Notes: generated by a model from the letters alone, not told the origin. Numbered from the stretch's first letter, positions 36,145-44,983 are shown. The stretch: 64,000 bases of DNA from Streptomyces sp. NK08204 (GCF_020400585.1 NZ_JAINVF010000002.1:62001-126000); one strand, 5' to 3'. Numbers and translations: made by a program.

Positions 36145-37733
36145 CCGGCCACCATCAGACCCTTGCCCTGGTGCTGTTCAGCGGGTTCGTGGCCGTCACT
36201 CTGGGGATCACGACCTGGGTCAGCCGCAGGCGGCATGGTTCGGCGGAGGAGTTCTACGCCGGAGGGCGGCTGTTCTCCCCGATGGAGAATGGTTTTGCCA
36301 TCGCGGGCGACTACATGTCGGCCGCCTCGTTCCTCGGCGTCACCGGGCTCATTGCGCTGTACGGCTACGACGGGATGCTGTACGTCGTGGGCTTCCTCGT
36401 GGCCTGGCTGGTCGTGCTGTTCCTGGTGGCCGAACTGGTCCGCAACTGCGGGCGGTTCACGCTCGCCGACGTGGTGGCGGCACGGATGAGCGAGCGGCCG
36501 GTGCGGATCGCGGCGGGAACGTCCTCGGTCACGGTGTCCATTCTGTATCTCGTGGCCCAAATGGTCGGCGCGGGCAGTCTGGTGGCGCTGCTGCTGGGAC
36601 GGACGAGCGGGGCGGCCCAGGTCTGGACCGTCATCGGGGTCGGAGCGCTCATGGTGATCTATGTGACGCTGGGAGGGATGCGCGCCACGACCTGGATCCA
36701 GATCGTGAAGGCGGTCCTCCTGCTGAGCGGGACGATCGCACTGACCGTGCTGGTCCTCGTACGGTTCCACGGCGACGTCGACCGGCTGCTCGTCACGGCT
36801 GCCCGGCGCAGCGGGCACGGGGACGCGTTCCTGGCTCCGGGCCTGAAGTACGGCGGGAGCTGGACCGCGCGCCTGGACTTCATCAGCCTGGGGCTCGCAC
36901 TGGTGCTGGGCACGGCGGGACTGCCGCACATCCTGTCCCGCTTCTACACCGTGCCGACCGCGAAGGCGGCCCGCCGCTCGGCCGTGTGGTCCATCGGGTT
37001 GATCGGCGGCTTCTACCTGATGACGATCGTCCTCGGGTTCGCGGCGGCGGCGATCGTCGGCCCGCAGGCCGTGCGCGGCTCGAACGCGGCCGGGAACACC
37101 GCCGTTCCGCTGCTCGCCCTCGACCTGGGAGGTGGCGCCGGCTCCACCGGCGGAACGGTTCTGTTCGCCGTCGTCGCCGCCGTGGCCTTCGCGACCATCC
37201 TCGCGGTGGTCGCCGGGATCACGCTCGCGTCCTCCGCCTCCGTGGCGCACGATCTGTACGCATCGCTGCGGCGGCCCCACGCCGAGCCGCGCAGCGAAGT
37301 GGCGGTGGCACGCGTGGCGGCGGCCGGTATCGGTGTCGTCGCGATCGCGCTCGGCCTGCTGGCCCGCGACCTCAACGTCGCTTTCCTGGTCGGCCTCGCC
37401 TTCGCCGTCGCCGCGTCGGCCAACCTGCCGGTGCTGATGTACTCGCTGTTCTGGCGCGGCTTCACGACACGCGGCGCGGTATGGGCCGTGTACGGCGGGC
37501 TGGTCCCGGCACTCGGGCTGGTGCTGCTGTCCCCGGTGGTGTCCGGCAGCCCCGGGGCGCTGTTCCCGGACGTCGACTTCCAGTACTTCCCGTTGCAGAA
37601 CCCCGGCATCGTCTCCATCCCCCTCGGATTCCTCTCCGGCTGGCTGGGCACGGTCACCTCGGACGAGGTTGCCGACGAGGCCAAGTACGCGGAAACCGAG
37701 GTGCGGTCGCTCACCGGCGCCGGAGCGGTGTAG
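36141..37733 (+). CDS. Sodium:solute symporter (SSS), acetate/cation symporter ActP-like
   Basis: 530 residues from GTG 36141, overlapping the DUF485 stop. Thirteen or so hydrophobic helices are evident. Family hallmarks are EEFYAGGRLFSPMENGFAIA, GDYMSAASFLGVTGL, GGMRATTWIQIVKAVLL and GLALVLGTAGLPHILSRFYT. GTVLFAVVAAVAFATILAVV and ASSASVAHDLYA are also typical of ActP. It likely imports acetate or another short monocarboxylate with Na+. A short hairpin (GGTGCC-TAC-GGCACC, 37769-37783) lies between it and the convergent regulator gene and is a weak terminator candidate. Confidence 0.9.
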   Translation: MTGHHQTLALVLFSGFVAVTLGITTWVSRRRHGSAEEFYAGGRLFSPMENGFAIAGDYMSAASFLGVTGLIALYGYDGMLYVVGFLVAWLVVLFLVAELVRNCGRFTLADVVAARMSERPVRIAAGTSSVTVSILYLVAQMVGAGSLVALLLGRTSGAAQVWTVIGVGALMVIYVTLGGMRATTWIQIVKAVLLLSGTIALTVLVLVRFHGDVDRLLVTAARRSGHGDAFLAPGLKYGGSWTARLDFISLGLALVLGTAGLPHILSRFYTVPTAKAARRSAVWSIGLIGGFYLMTIVLGFAAAAIVGPQAVRGSNAAGNTAVPLLALDLGGGAGSTGGTVLFAVVAAVAFATILAVVAGITLASSASVAHDLYASLRRPHAEPRSEVAVARVAAAGIGVVAIALGLLARDLNVAFLVGLAFAVAASANLPVLMYSLFWRGFTTRGAVWAVYGGLVPALGLVLLSPVVSGSPGALFPDVDFQYFPLQNPGIVSIPLGFLSGWLGTVTSDEVADEAKYAETEVRSLTGAGAV

Positions 37734-37799
37734 CGGCGGCTCCTTCACCGCCGATGCGGCTCGGTGGCGGTGCCTACGGCACCATGGCCACCGGTGAGG

Positions 37800-38492
37800 T
37801 CAGGGAGCCAACCAGGCGTACCGGTGTTCCGGGCGGCCCGTGTCGCCGTACTTCAGGGACAGGCGCAGACGGCCCGCCTGTTCCAGGTGGCGCAGGTAGC
37901 GCTGGGCCGTGGAGCGGCTCAGGCCCGTGCGGGTTGCGACCTCATGGGCGGACAGCGGCTGGTCGGCGCGGTGCAGGACACCGCAGATCAGGTCCGTCGT
38001 GGGCTCCGACTGCCCGCTGGGCAGGCCTGGTGCGGACGGTGCCGGGGCCGTCCGCAGCGCGCCGAAGATCCGGTCGACCTGCTCCTGGCCGGTCAGGCCC
38101 CGGTCGGCCACCCGGTCCACGGTGCGGCGCAGGGCCGCGTAGGAGTCCAGACGGCTGCGCAGGGCCACGAAGGTGAAAGGCTTGACCAGGTAATGCAGCG
38201 CCCCCAGGCGCATTGCCTTCTGCACCGTGGTCACGTCGCCGGCGGCCGTGATCATGATGACGTCGGTGCCGTGGCCCTGCTCCCGCATGCGATGGACGAG
38301 GTCGAGACCGGTCTGGTCCGGCAGGTAGTGGTCGAGCAGCACCAGGTCGACCCCACCGCGTTCGACGGCAGTCAGGGCCTGGGCAGCGCTGTGCGCCCGG
38401 GCGGTCACCCGGAAGCCGGGAACCTTTCCCACGTACTTGGCGTTTATCTCAGCGACGCGGAAGTCGTCGTCCACCACCAGGACGTCAATCAT
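37800..38492 (-). CDS. CitB/DcuR-type response regulator without an adjacent kinase
   Basis: 230 residues. The receiver has DDD at 8-10, phosphoacceptor D54 in LVLLDHYLPDQTG and lysine in HYLVKPFTF. The C-terminal winged HTH has HEVATRTGLSRSTAQRYLRH, and the end GDTGRPEHRYAW is shared with the paralogue at 41507-42187. ATG 38490-38492 is preceded by GGAGAGG. No kinase gene lies beside it; the only compatible kinase in view is at 42184-43857. It diverges from the ABC transporter operon, so that operon is a likely target (inference). Confidence 0.9.
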   Translation of the reverse strand: MIDVLVVDDDFRVAEINAKYVGKVPGFRVTARAHSAAQALTAVERGGVDLVLLDHYLPDQTGLDLVHRMREQGHGTDVIMITAAGDVTTVQKAMRLGALHYLVKPFTFVALRSRLDSYAALRRTVDRVADRGLTGQEQVDRIFGALRTAPAPSAPGLPSGQSEPTTDLICGVLHRADQPLSAHEVATRTGLSRSTAQRYLRHLEQAGRLRLSLKYGDTGRPEHRYAWLAP

Positions 38493-38552
38493 CGGGCCTC
38501 TCCTTCAAGGCCGACGGGCGTTGAGCCCGTGTTTCGGCTCCGCAGTTGTAAC

Positions 38553-38607
38553 GCGAGCAAAATGAGCACAACAGGTGCTTGCGAGCAAAAGAACAGCTAG
38601 TGCTCAC
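38553..38607. promoter_or_regulatory. Repeated GAGCA elements in regulator-ABC divergent region
   Basis: GCGAGCAAAA occurs twice (38553-38562 and 38581-38590, 28 bp apart). TGAGCAC (38563-38569) is mirrored by GTGCTCA (38601-38607), and AGCAC-N5-GTGCT forms a smaller dyad. This is a plausible binding array for the adjacent response regulator. Confidence 0.45.
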
Positions 38608-38636
38608 AAGACTGCTGCTGCGGCCCGGGCCAGATC

Positions 38637-38642
38637 TACCGT
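38637..38642 (+). promoter_or_regulatory. -10 box of the ABC uptake operon
   Basis: TACCGT with 7 nt to ATG 38650 and no ribosome binding site; probable leaderless start of the operon. Confidence 0.45.
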
Positions 38643-38649
38643 CCCGGCC

Positions 38650-39465
38650 ATGAGCGCAGACACCAGCCCCGCCATCGAGCTACGGGGCGCCAGCAAGACC
38701 TTCAGGACCCCGTCCGGGGCTCTGCACACCGCCGTACGCGGCCTCGACCTCACGGTGCGGCGCGGCGAGTTCGTGGCCGTCGTGGGGCCGACCGGCTGCG
38801 GGAAGTCCACCACGCTTACCCTGGTCAGCGGCCTGGAGGAGCCCACTGAGGGCGAGGTGCTGGTGGCCGGTGAGCCGGTCGACGGCGTCGGCGGCAAGGT
38901 CGGCTTCGTCTTCCAGCAGGACGCGACCTTCCCGTGGCGGACAGTCCTGTCCAATGTCATGGCCGGACCCCGGTTCCGGGGCGTGCCCAAGGCGGAAGCC
39001 AAGCAGAAGGCCCGCGAGTGGCTGGCCCGGGTCGGCCTCGCCGCCTTCGAGGACCGCTATCCGCACCAGCTCTCCGGCGGTCAGCGCAAGCGCGTCGCCC
39101 TTGCCGCCACCTTCGTCAACGACCCCGAGATCCTGCTGATGGACGAGCCGTTCTCGGCGCTCGACGTGCAGACCCGTGCGCTGATGTCGGACGAGCTGCT
39201 GGAGCTGTGGGAGGGGACGGGCGCCTCCGTCATCTTCGTCACCCACGACCTGGAGGAGTCCATCGCGCTGGCCGACAGGGTCGTCGTGATGACGGCCGGG
39301 CCCGCGACCGTCAAGCAGGTCTTCGACATCGACCTGCCCCGCCCGCGCAAGGTCGAGTCGGTGCGCCTGGAGCCGCGGTTCATCGAGATCTACCGCGAGA
39401 TCTGGGAGTCCCTCGGCGAAGAGGTCCGCATCACCCGCGAGAGGGGTGCCGCTCATGTCGCGTGA
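38650..39465 (+). CDS. ABC transporter ATPase (SsuB/TauB/NMT1-type uptake system)
   Basis: 271 residues. Walker A GPTGCGKST, Q-loop FVFQQDATFPWRTV, signature HQLSGGQRKRVALA, Walker B ILLMDEPFSALD and H-loop FVTHDLEESIALADR are all intact. The sequence style (FPWRTVLSNV and RRVVVMTAGPATV-like ends) places it with the nitrate/sulfonate/taurine/pyrimidine-precursor importers. ATG 38650 follows TACCGT by 7 nt and has no ribosome binding site. It is the first gene of a three-gene operon; its end overlaps the permease start by 11 bp. Confidence 0.93.
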   Translation: MSADTSPAIELRGASKTFRTPSGALHTAVRGLDLTVRRGEFVAVVGPTGCGKSTTLTLVSGLEEPTEGEVLVAGEPVDGVGGKVGFVFQQDATFPWRTVLSNVMAGPRFRGVPKAEAKQKAREWLARVGLAAFEDRYPHQLSGGQRKRVALAATFVNDPEILLMDEPFSALDVQTRALMSDELLELWEGTGASVIFVTHDLEESIALADRVVVMTAGPATVKQVFDIDLPRPRKVESVRLEPRFIEIYREIWESLGEEVRITRERGAAHVA

Positions 39466-40336
39466 CGAGGTCGTGCTCGAGGCTCAGGTCCCCCTCACGG
39501 TGACCGAGCCCGGCAACAAGACGGACCGCGCGCACTCGCGCGCGCGTGCCGCCCGTAGACGCAGGATCGTCGTCACGGCCGCCCGCGGACTGCTCCTGGT
39601 CGCCGTTCTCGGTCTGTGGGAGTCACTCTCCCGGGCGAAAGTCATTGATCCGTTCAACTTCTCGATGCCCTCCAAGATCTGGGACCAGATCTGGACCTGG
39701 GTGACGCACGGCACCGCGCTCGGCCCTCTCGGCGAGCAGATCTGGGCCACGCTCCACGAGGCGCTGCTCGGCTGGGTGCTCGGTGTGGTCGCCGGTGTCC
39801 TGTTCGGTATCGCCCTGGGACGGATCTCCTTCCTCGCCGACGTCCTTGGTCCGTACATCAAGGTGCTCAACTCGATACCCAGGATCGTCCTCGCCCCGAT
39901 CTTCGTGATCTGGTTCGGACTCGGCCCCGCCTCCAAGATCGCGTCGGCCGTCGTGCTGGTGTTCTTCCCGGTGTTCTTCAACGCCTTCCAGGGCGCCCGC
40001 GAAGTCGACCGCAACCTGGTCTCCAACGCCCGGATCCTCGGCGCGAGCGACCGCAGGGTGACGCTCCAGGTCGTCATCCCGTCGGCCACCTCATGGATCT
40101 TCACCAGCCTCCACGTCAGCTTCGGCTTCGCCCTCATCGGCGCCATCGTCGGCGAGTACATCGGCGCCACGAAGGGCATCGGTCTGCTCGTCGCGCAGTC
40201 GCAGGGCACCTTCAACGCGGCCGGTGTGTACGCCGCGATGGTCATCCTCGCCGTCGTCGCGCTCGTCGCCGAAGGGCTGCTCACCTTCGCCGAGCGCCGC
40301 ATCTTCCGCTGGAAGCCGACGGGCTCCGACAGCTGA
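39455..40336 (+). CDS. ABC transporter permease (SsuC/TauC-type)
   Basis: 293 residues from ATG 39455, with GAGAGGGG at 39439-39446; GTG 39446 is possible but lies inside the binding site. It has six transmembrane helices and the cytoplasmic EAA loop (REVDRNLVSNARILGASDR then RRVTLQVVIPSATSWIF). PRIVLAPIFVIWFGLGPASK and SFGFALIGAIVGEYIGATKG are typical of this importer family. It forms the membrane channel for the ATPase and the lipoprotein encoded on either side. Confidence 0.92.
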   Translation: MSRDEVVLEAQVPLTVTEPGNKTDRAHSRARAARRRRIVVTAARGLLLVAVLGLWESLSRAKVIDPFNFSMPSKIWDQIWTWVTHGTALGPLGEQIWATLHEALLGWVLGVVAGVLFGIALGRISFLADVLGPYIKVLNSIPRIVLAPIFVIWFGLGPASKIASAVVLVFFPVFFNAFQGAREVDRNLVSNARILGASDRRVTLQVVIPSATSWIFTSLHVSFGFALIGAIVGEYIGATKGIGLLVAQSQGTFNAAGVYAAMVILAVVALVAEGLLTFAERRIFRWKPTGSDS

Positions 40337-40417
40337 AGGCGTGGACGACGCAGCTGAACGCCTCGAACCCACCCCCCTTTCTCCCCGCACCGCCCTCTCA
40401 CAAGGACGTGAACCGCC

Positions 40418-41479
40418 ATGCGCAAGTCCGCCAGATACACCACCCTGGCCGTCGCCGGCCTGCTCGCCCTCTCCTCCCTCACCGCCTGCGCCAATGACGC
40501 GGCGAGCACCGCCTCCACCGGCTCCGGCAGCAAGGGCGACGGCAAGGGCACGAAGGTCAAGATCATGGTCGGCGGCCTGGACAAGGTCATCTACCTGCCC
40601 GCAATGCTCACCCAGCGGCTCGGATACTTCGACGCCGAGGGCCTCGACGTCGAGCTGCTGAGCGAGCCCGCCGGCGTCCAGGCCGAGACAGCGCTCGTCT
40701 CCGGGCAGGTGCAGGGCGCGGTCGGCTTCTACGACCACACCCTCGACCTCCAGACGAAGGGCAAGGCGGTGGAGTCCGTCGTGCAGTTCTCGCACGCGCC
40801 CGGAGAGGTCGAGGTCGTCTCCACCAAGGCGGCCGGCGACATCACCTCGCCCAAGGACTTCAAGGGCAAGAAGCTTGGCGTGACGGGCCTGGGCGCCTCG
40901 ACCGACTTCCTCACCAAGTACCTCGCCGTCAAGAACGGCGTGAAGATCAGCGAGTTCACGCCGGTCGCCGTCGGTGCCGGTCCGACCTTCATCTCGGCGC
41001 TCCAGAAGGGCGCGATCGACGGCGGCATGACGACCGACCCCACCGTCGCCACGATCCTGGCCAAGAAGGCGGGCAAGGTTCTGCTCGACATGCGCACCCC
41101 CGAGGGGTCGCAGGCGGCGCTCGGCGGGCCGTACCCGTCGTCCAGTCTGTACATGCAGACGGACTGGGTGAACGGACACAAGGAGACCGTCCAGAAGCTG
41201 GTCAATGCACTCGTCAAGACGCTCAACTGGATGTCCACCCACAGCGCAGACGAGATCGCGGCCAAGATGCCCGCGGACTACTCCCAGGGCGACAAGGCCC
41301 TCTACGCCGAGGCGATCAAGAGCACGCTGCCCATGTTCACCACGGACGGCGTGATGCCCGCCAACGGCCCCGAGACCGTCGAGAAGGTCCTCAAGGCGTT
41401 CAACCCCAACATCAAGAACGCCGACGTGGACCTCAGCAAGACGTACACGACCGAGTTCGTCGACAAGGCCGCCAAGTGA
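40418..41479 (+). CDS. ABC transporter substrate-binding lipoprotein (NMT1/THI5-like)
   Basis: 353 residues. The signal peptide MRKSARYTTLAVAGLLALSS ends in lipobox LTAC with the lipidated C24. The mature part is an NMT1/THI5-like binding fold: MVGGLDKVIYLPAMLTQRLG, FDAEGLDVELL, GQVQGAVGFYDHTLDLQTKG, GKKLGVTGLGASTDFLTKYL and ALQKGAIDGGMTTDP. Family members bind nitrate, sulfonates, thiamine precursors or aromatic acids; the pocket does not let me choose. AAGGACG sits 9 nt before ATG 40418. It is last in the operon and converges with the second response regulator gene. Confidence 0.92.
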   Translation: MRKSARYTTLAVAGLLALSSLTACANDAASTASTGSGSKGDGKGTKVKIMVGGLDKVIYLPAMLTQRLGYFDAEGLDVELLSEPAGVQAETALVSGQVQGAVGFYDHTLDLQTKGKAVESVVQFSHAPGEVEVVSTKAAGDITSPKDFKGKKLGVTGLGASTDFLTKYLAVKNGVKISEFTPVAVGAGPTFISALQKGAIDGGMTTDPTVATILAKKAGKVLLDMRTPEGSQAALGGPYPSSSLYMQTDWVNGHKETVQKLVNALVKTLNWMSTHSADEIAAKMPADYSQGDKALYAEAIKSTLPMFTTDGVMPANGPETVEKVLKAFNPNIKNADVDLSKTYTTEFVDKAAK

Positions 41480-41506
41480 CCGCACGCTGAAGCGCGCGCT
41501 CGGAAC

Positions 41507-42187
41507 TCAGACGCGGGTCGCCCACACGTAACGGTGTTCGGGGCGGCCCGCGTCGCCGTACTTGAGGGTCAGCCGGGCCTGTCCGGTGCGCTCCAGGAAC
41601 TTCAGACAGCGCTGGGCGGTCTGCCGGCTCAGCCCGGTCCGGTCGGCGATCTGCTGGGCGGACAGCGGCCCCTCCGCGTCCATCAGCATCTGGCGCACCA
41701 GCCCGGCGGTCGTCGGGGAGTGTCCCTTGGGCAGTTCGGGCTCCGGTGCGGCGGACAGGGTGCCGAAGATGCGGTCCACCTCGGCCTGTTCGGCCTCGCC
41801 GCCGCCGTCCAGGGTGCGACGCAGGCGCGCGTACGCCTCCAGCTTGGCGCGCAGCCCGGCGAAGGCGAACGGTTTCACGAGGTACTGCAGGGCCCCGTGC
41901 CGCATGGCTGCCTGGACGGTCGACACGTCCCGCGCGGCCGTCACCATGATCACATCGGCCTGGTGGCCGCGCCGGCGCATCTCCCGGACGACGGCGAGAC
42001 CGGTGTCGTCGGGCAGGTGGTGGTCCATGAGGACCAGGTCGAGGTGGGGCAGCGTCTGCAGCTGCCACAGTGCCTCGGCCGCGTTGTGCGCCTCGCCCGC
42101 CACGTGGAAGCCGGGCACCTTCTCGACGTAGGCGGCGTGGACCCGGGCGACCCGGGTGTCGTCGTCGACGACCAGGACCTCGATCAT
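41507..42187 (-). CDS. CitB/DcuR-type response regulator
   Basis: 226 residues. The receiver has DDD at 8-10, phosphoacceptor D55 in LVLMDHHLPDDTG and lysine in QYLVKPFAF. The output winged helix has AQQIADRTGLSRQTAQRCLK and ends KYGDAGRPEHRYVWA, closely paralogous to the protein at 37800-38492. ATG 42185-42187 overlaps the kinase stop (ATGA) and has GAGGAGG upstream, so kinase and regulator are translationally coupled. Probably controls organic-acid uptake, possibly the adjacent ABC operon (inference). Confidence 0.93.
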   Translation of the reverse strand: MIEVLVVDDDTRVARVHAAYVEKVPGFHVAGEAHNAAEALWQLQTLPHLDLVLMDHHLPDDTGLAVVREMRRRGHQADVIMVTAARDVSTVQAAMRHGALQYLVKPFAFAGLRAKLEAYARLRRTLDGGGEAEQAEVDRIFGTLSAAPEPELPKGHSPTTAGLVRQMLMDAEGPLSAQQIADRTGLSRQTAQRCLKFLERTGQARLTLKYGDAGRPEHRYVWATRV

Positions 42188-43857
42188 CGTGCCTCCTCGG
42201 CGAGGGGGGTCTGCGGGGACACGTCGACTGCCGCAGGCGCCGGCCCCGGCTCGGCCAGCGCCTCGGGCAGGACGATGCTGAACTCCGCGCCCCCGCCGTC
42301 CGCGGCACTCACGGTCGCGCTCCCGCCCTGCCGTTCGGCGAGCCTGCGCACCAGTGACAGCCCGATGCCCCGTTTGCCGTGCGCGGGCGGCTTCTTGGTG
42401 GACCACCCCTCCGTGAAGACAAGCTCCCGCTGGTCCTCGGGGATCCCGGGTCCGGTGTCGCGCACCCTGAGCACGACCGTGCGGCCCTCCGCGCGCAGTT
42501 CGACCTCCACGCGCGCGTGCACAGTCCCGGCGACCGCGTCGAGCGCGTTGTCCACGAGGTTGCCGACGACCGTGACCAGCCCGCGCGGATCGATCAGCCG
42601 GTCCGGCAGCCGGGTGCGCTCCGACACCCACAGCGCCACGCCCCGCTCGGCCGCCACGGTCGCCTTGCCGACCAGCAGGGCGGCCAGCAAGGGGTCCCGG
42701 ATCTTCTCGGTGACCTGCTCGGCCGTGACCCGGTGGTCGCCGACCACCTCGCCGACGAACTCCACGGCGTCCTCGTACATCTCCAGCTCCAGCAGGCCGA
42801 GCAGGGTGTGCATGCGGTTGGCGTGCTCGTGGTCCTGGGCGCGCAGGGCGTCGATCAGGCCGCGCGTGGAGTCGAGTTCGCGGCCAAGCTGCTCCAGCTC
42901 CGTGCGGTCGCGCAGGGTGGCCACGGCGCCGCCGTCGTCCGTGGGCATGCGGTTGGCGACCAGGACCCGCTGGCCGCGCACGGTCAGCAGGTCGGTGCCG
43001 GTGACCCGCCCGGCCAGCACGTCCGTCGTCCGACCCGGGCCCAGACCCTCGTCCGGGGTCAGCCCCACGGCCTCGTCGCCGATGCCCAGCAGTCGCCGGG
43101 CCTCGTCGTTGAGCAGACGGATCCGGCCCGCGCGGTCGAGGGCGACCACGCCCTCCCGGATGCCGTGCAGCATCGCCTCGCGCTCCGCGAGCAGCGCCGA
43201 GATGTCGGAGAAGGCCAGGTCCCGGGTCTGCCGCTGCACCCTGCGGGAGATCAGCCAGGCGGCCAGCGCGCCCACCGCGAGAGCGCCTCCGGCGTAGGCG
43301 AACAGTCCCGGGATGGCACTGATCAGCCGCGCCCGCACACTGTCGTAGGCGATGCCGACGGACACCGCCCCGATGATCCGGTGGTCGGCGTCGTACAGCG
43401 GCACCTTGCCGCGCGCCGAGCGGCCCAGGGTGCCCTTGTCGATCTCCATGACCTCCTTGCCGGCCAGGGCGTCGGCGGGGCTGGTGGAGACGACCTTGCC
43501 GATCTGCGAGGGGACGGGATGCGACCAGCGCACCCAGTTCTGGTCCAGCACCACGATGTACTCGGCGTGGGTGGCGTGCCGGATCCGCTCGGCCTCCCGC
43601 TGGACCGGGCCGTTCCTGGTCGGCGGGGTGTTCCGGACGCCCTCGGCGATCTGCGGGTCCTGGGCCGTGGTCTGGGCGATGGCCAGCGCACGGCGCATGG
43701 CCTCATGGTCCAGCTGCCTGCTCAGCGGCGCCAGGAACAGCCCGGTCGCGAGCACCGCGACTCCCGCGGCGATCGCCACCTGCATCAGCAGCACCTGGGA
43801 GAAGACCCGCCGGGGCAGACCGAGGCGCAGACGGCGGGCGGGGGGAGTGGGGCTCAT
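42184..43857 (-). CDS. CitA/DcuS-type sensor histidine kinase
   Basis: 557 residues from ATG 43855-43857. Two transmembrane helices (about 18-43 and 182-203) enclose an extracytoplasmic Cache/PAS-like sensor (residues about 45-180, with TTAQDPQIAEGVRNTPPTR and HATHAEYIVVLDQNWVRWSH). A cytoplasmic PAS domain (EAMLHGIREGVVALDRAGRI) follows. The phosphoacceptor is H343 in AQDHEHANRMHTLLG, then the ATPase motifs GNLVDNALDA, DTGPGIPED and HGKRGIGLSLVRRL. In this family the sensor binds citrate, C4-dicarboxylates or related acids. TACCGT lies 7 nt before the ATG, suggesting a leaderless message. Confidence 0.94.
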   Translation of the reverse strand: MSPTPPARRLRLGLPRRVFSQVLLMQVAIAAGVAVLATGLFLAPLSRQLDHEAMRRALAIAQTTAQDPQIAEGVRNTPPTRNGPVQREAERIRHATHAEYIVVLDQNWVRWSHPVPSQIGKVVSTSPADALAGKEVMEIDKGTLGRSARGKVPLYDADHRIIGAVSVGIAYDSVRARLISAIPGLFAYAGGALAVGALAAWLISRRVQRQTRDLAFSDISALLAEREAMLHGIREGVVALDRAGRIRLLNDEARRLLGIGDEAVGLTPDEGLGPGRTTDVLAGRVTGTDLLTVRGQRVLVANRMPTDDGGAVATLRDRTELEQLGRELDSTRGLIDALRAQDHEHANRMHTLLGLLELEMYEDAVEFVGEVVGDHRVTAEQVTEKIRDPLLAALLVGKATVAAERGVALWVSERTRLPDRLIDPRGLVTVVGNLVDNALDAVAGTVHARVEVELRAEGRTVVLRVRDTGPGIPEDQRELVFTEGWSTKKPPAHGKRGIGLSLVRRLAERQGGSATVSAADGGGAEFSIVLPEALAEPGPAPAAVDVSPQTPLAEEAR

Positions 43858-44025
43858 GCACACGACGGTACGTGGGCGGCCGGACGTCCCCCAGGGGTGT
43901 GTGGCATGGATCTCTGGACCGCCTCCGGAGAGAGCCCGGACGCGCCCTGCCCGGCCGGTACCGCCCTGGGCCGCTCTCCCCGGCCGGTGTCACCCTGCCC
44001 GGCCGACGGCGGTCACCGCCCGCCG

Positions 44026-44964
44026 TCAGCTCGCCAGCGCTGTCGTCCCCAGTGCGCGTACCGCCACCACGTCCATGCGCGGCGGCGCGCCGAGCGCCGT
44101 GCCGCAGCTTTCCGGACGCGGCGGCAGTGACCTGCCCTGGGCCACGGTGACCCGCCACCGGCGGCCGTCGGCGTGGGCGACGGTGATCTGCCGGAGCGAG
44201 GCACCGCCCTCGGTGCGCACCACGCTCAGCACGCCCGCCCGGTACTCGCCCACGGCCTCGCGGACAGCCAGCTCGGCCGCCTGGCCGGGCCGGTCCCACG
44301 CGGAGCACCCACGGCACCCCTCGACGACCACGCGTCCCTCCCGGACGCCGTGCAGGGCCTCCTTGACGGTATGGGACTCCGCGCGGCCGTAGGCATATCC
44401 GTACGGCAGCACGAGCACCGTCGGCGCGAACCGATGACCACCCAGATGGGTGACCTCCCAGACGCCGCGCACGCCGGAAGCGCACAGCTCGGCGGCGAGG
44501 GGGCGGCCCATGAGGGCGCAACAGCGGTCGCGCTTGCCGTTGGTGCACACCAGCGCCAGCGGGTCGCCCTGGTGCGGCCGTCCGTCGAGGGCCGCACCGA
44601 AGGAACGGTGGTCGCCCGCTCCGAGGGCGGCGAAGTCGAGGTCCAGCAGGTTGTGCGGATCGCGGGTGGTGGCCGCGTGCAGCCAGACGTTCCCGGGCAC
44701 CACATGGGCCGCGTACACCTGCCGGACCGAGGGCCTGCCCGGGTCGGCGTGGCGTCCGGGGCGCCGGATGAGCGCGACGCGCACGCCGGTCCCCTCCGCG
44801 GCGGCCTCCAGCGCACGGCCGAGCGCAGGGTCCAGATGGCTCGAAGTGAGCGCCTTGGCACCCCAGGGGCCGGGCTGTTCGAGCAGCAGCCATGTCGTCG
44901 CCGTGGCCGCCGTACCGGAGACGGGCTCGTCAAGGATCCGGGAGACGGTCGCGCACCTACTCAC
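44026..44964 (-). CDS. Sucrase/ferredoxin-like (Suf/Suc-Fer, thioredoxin-fold) protein under an iron box
   Basis: 312 residues from GTG 44962-44964. The core has the family hallmarks LVCTNGKRDRCCALMGRPLA and VWEVTHLGGHRFAPTVLVLP: a cysteine cluster (CTNGKRDRCC) followed by an H-x3-H-like segment, expected to bind a [2Fe-2S] cluster in a thioredoxin-like fold. GCRGCSAWDRPG adds two cysteines. Members are often linked with iron or siderophore metabolism; the name sucrase is historical. A 19-bp IdeR/DmdR-type iron box abuts the start codon, so the gene should be repressed when iron is plentiful. The message appears leaderless. Confidence 0.88.
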   Translation of the reverse strand: MSRCATVSRILDEPVSGTAATATTWLLLEQPGPWGAKALTSSHLDPALGRALEAAAEGTGVRVALIRRPGRHADPGRPSVRQVYAAHVVPGNVWLHAATTRDPHNLLDLDFAALGAGDHRSFGAALDGRPHQGDPLALVCTNGKRDRCCALMGRPLAAELCASGVRGVWEVTHLGGHRFAPTVLVLPYGYAYGRAESHTVKEALHGVREGRVVVEGCRGCSAWDRPGQAAELAVREAVGEYRAGVLSVVRTEGGASLRQITVAHADGRRWRVTVAQGRSLPPRPESCGTALGAPPRMDVVAVRALGTTALAS

Positions 44965-44983
44965 AGAGGCGAGCCTAACCTGA
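44965..44983 (-). promoter_or_regulatory. Iron box (DmdR1/IdeR operator) overlapping the -10
   Basis: On the minus strand the 19-mer matches the consensus TTAGGTTAGGCTAACCTAA at 14 positions, with an AGGTTAGGCT core. It contains the -10 TAGGCT (44972-44977), which is 7 nt from the leaderless GTG. The TAG of this -10 is also the stop codon of the upstream citrate-synthase-like gene. Confidence 0.85.

Noticed and set aside
37769..37783. GGTGCC-TAC-GGCACC hairpin as terminator of the symporter gene
   Set aside because: A stem of only 6 bp with no T tract; too weak to call.
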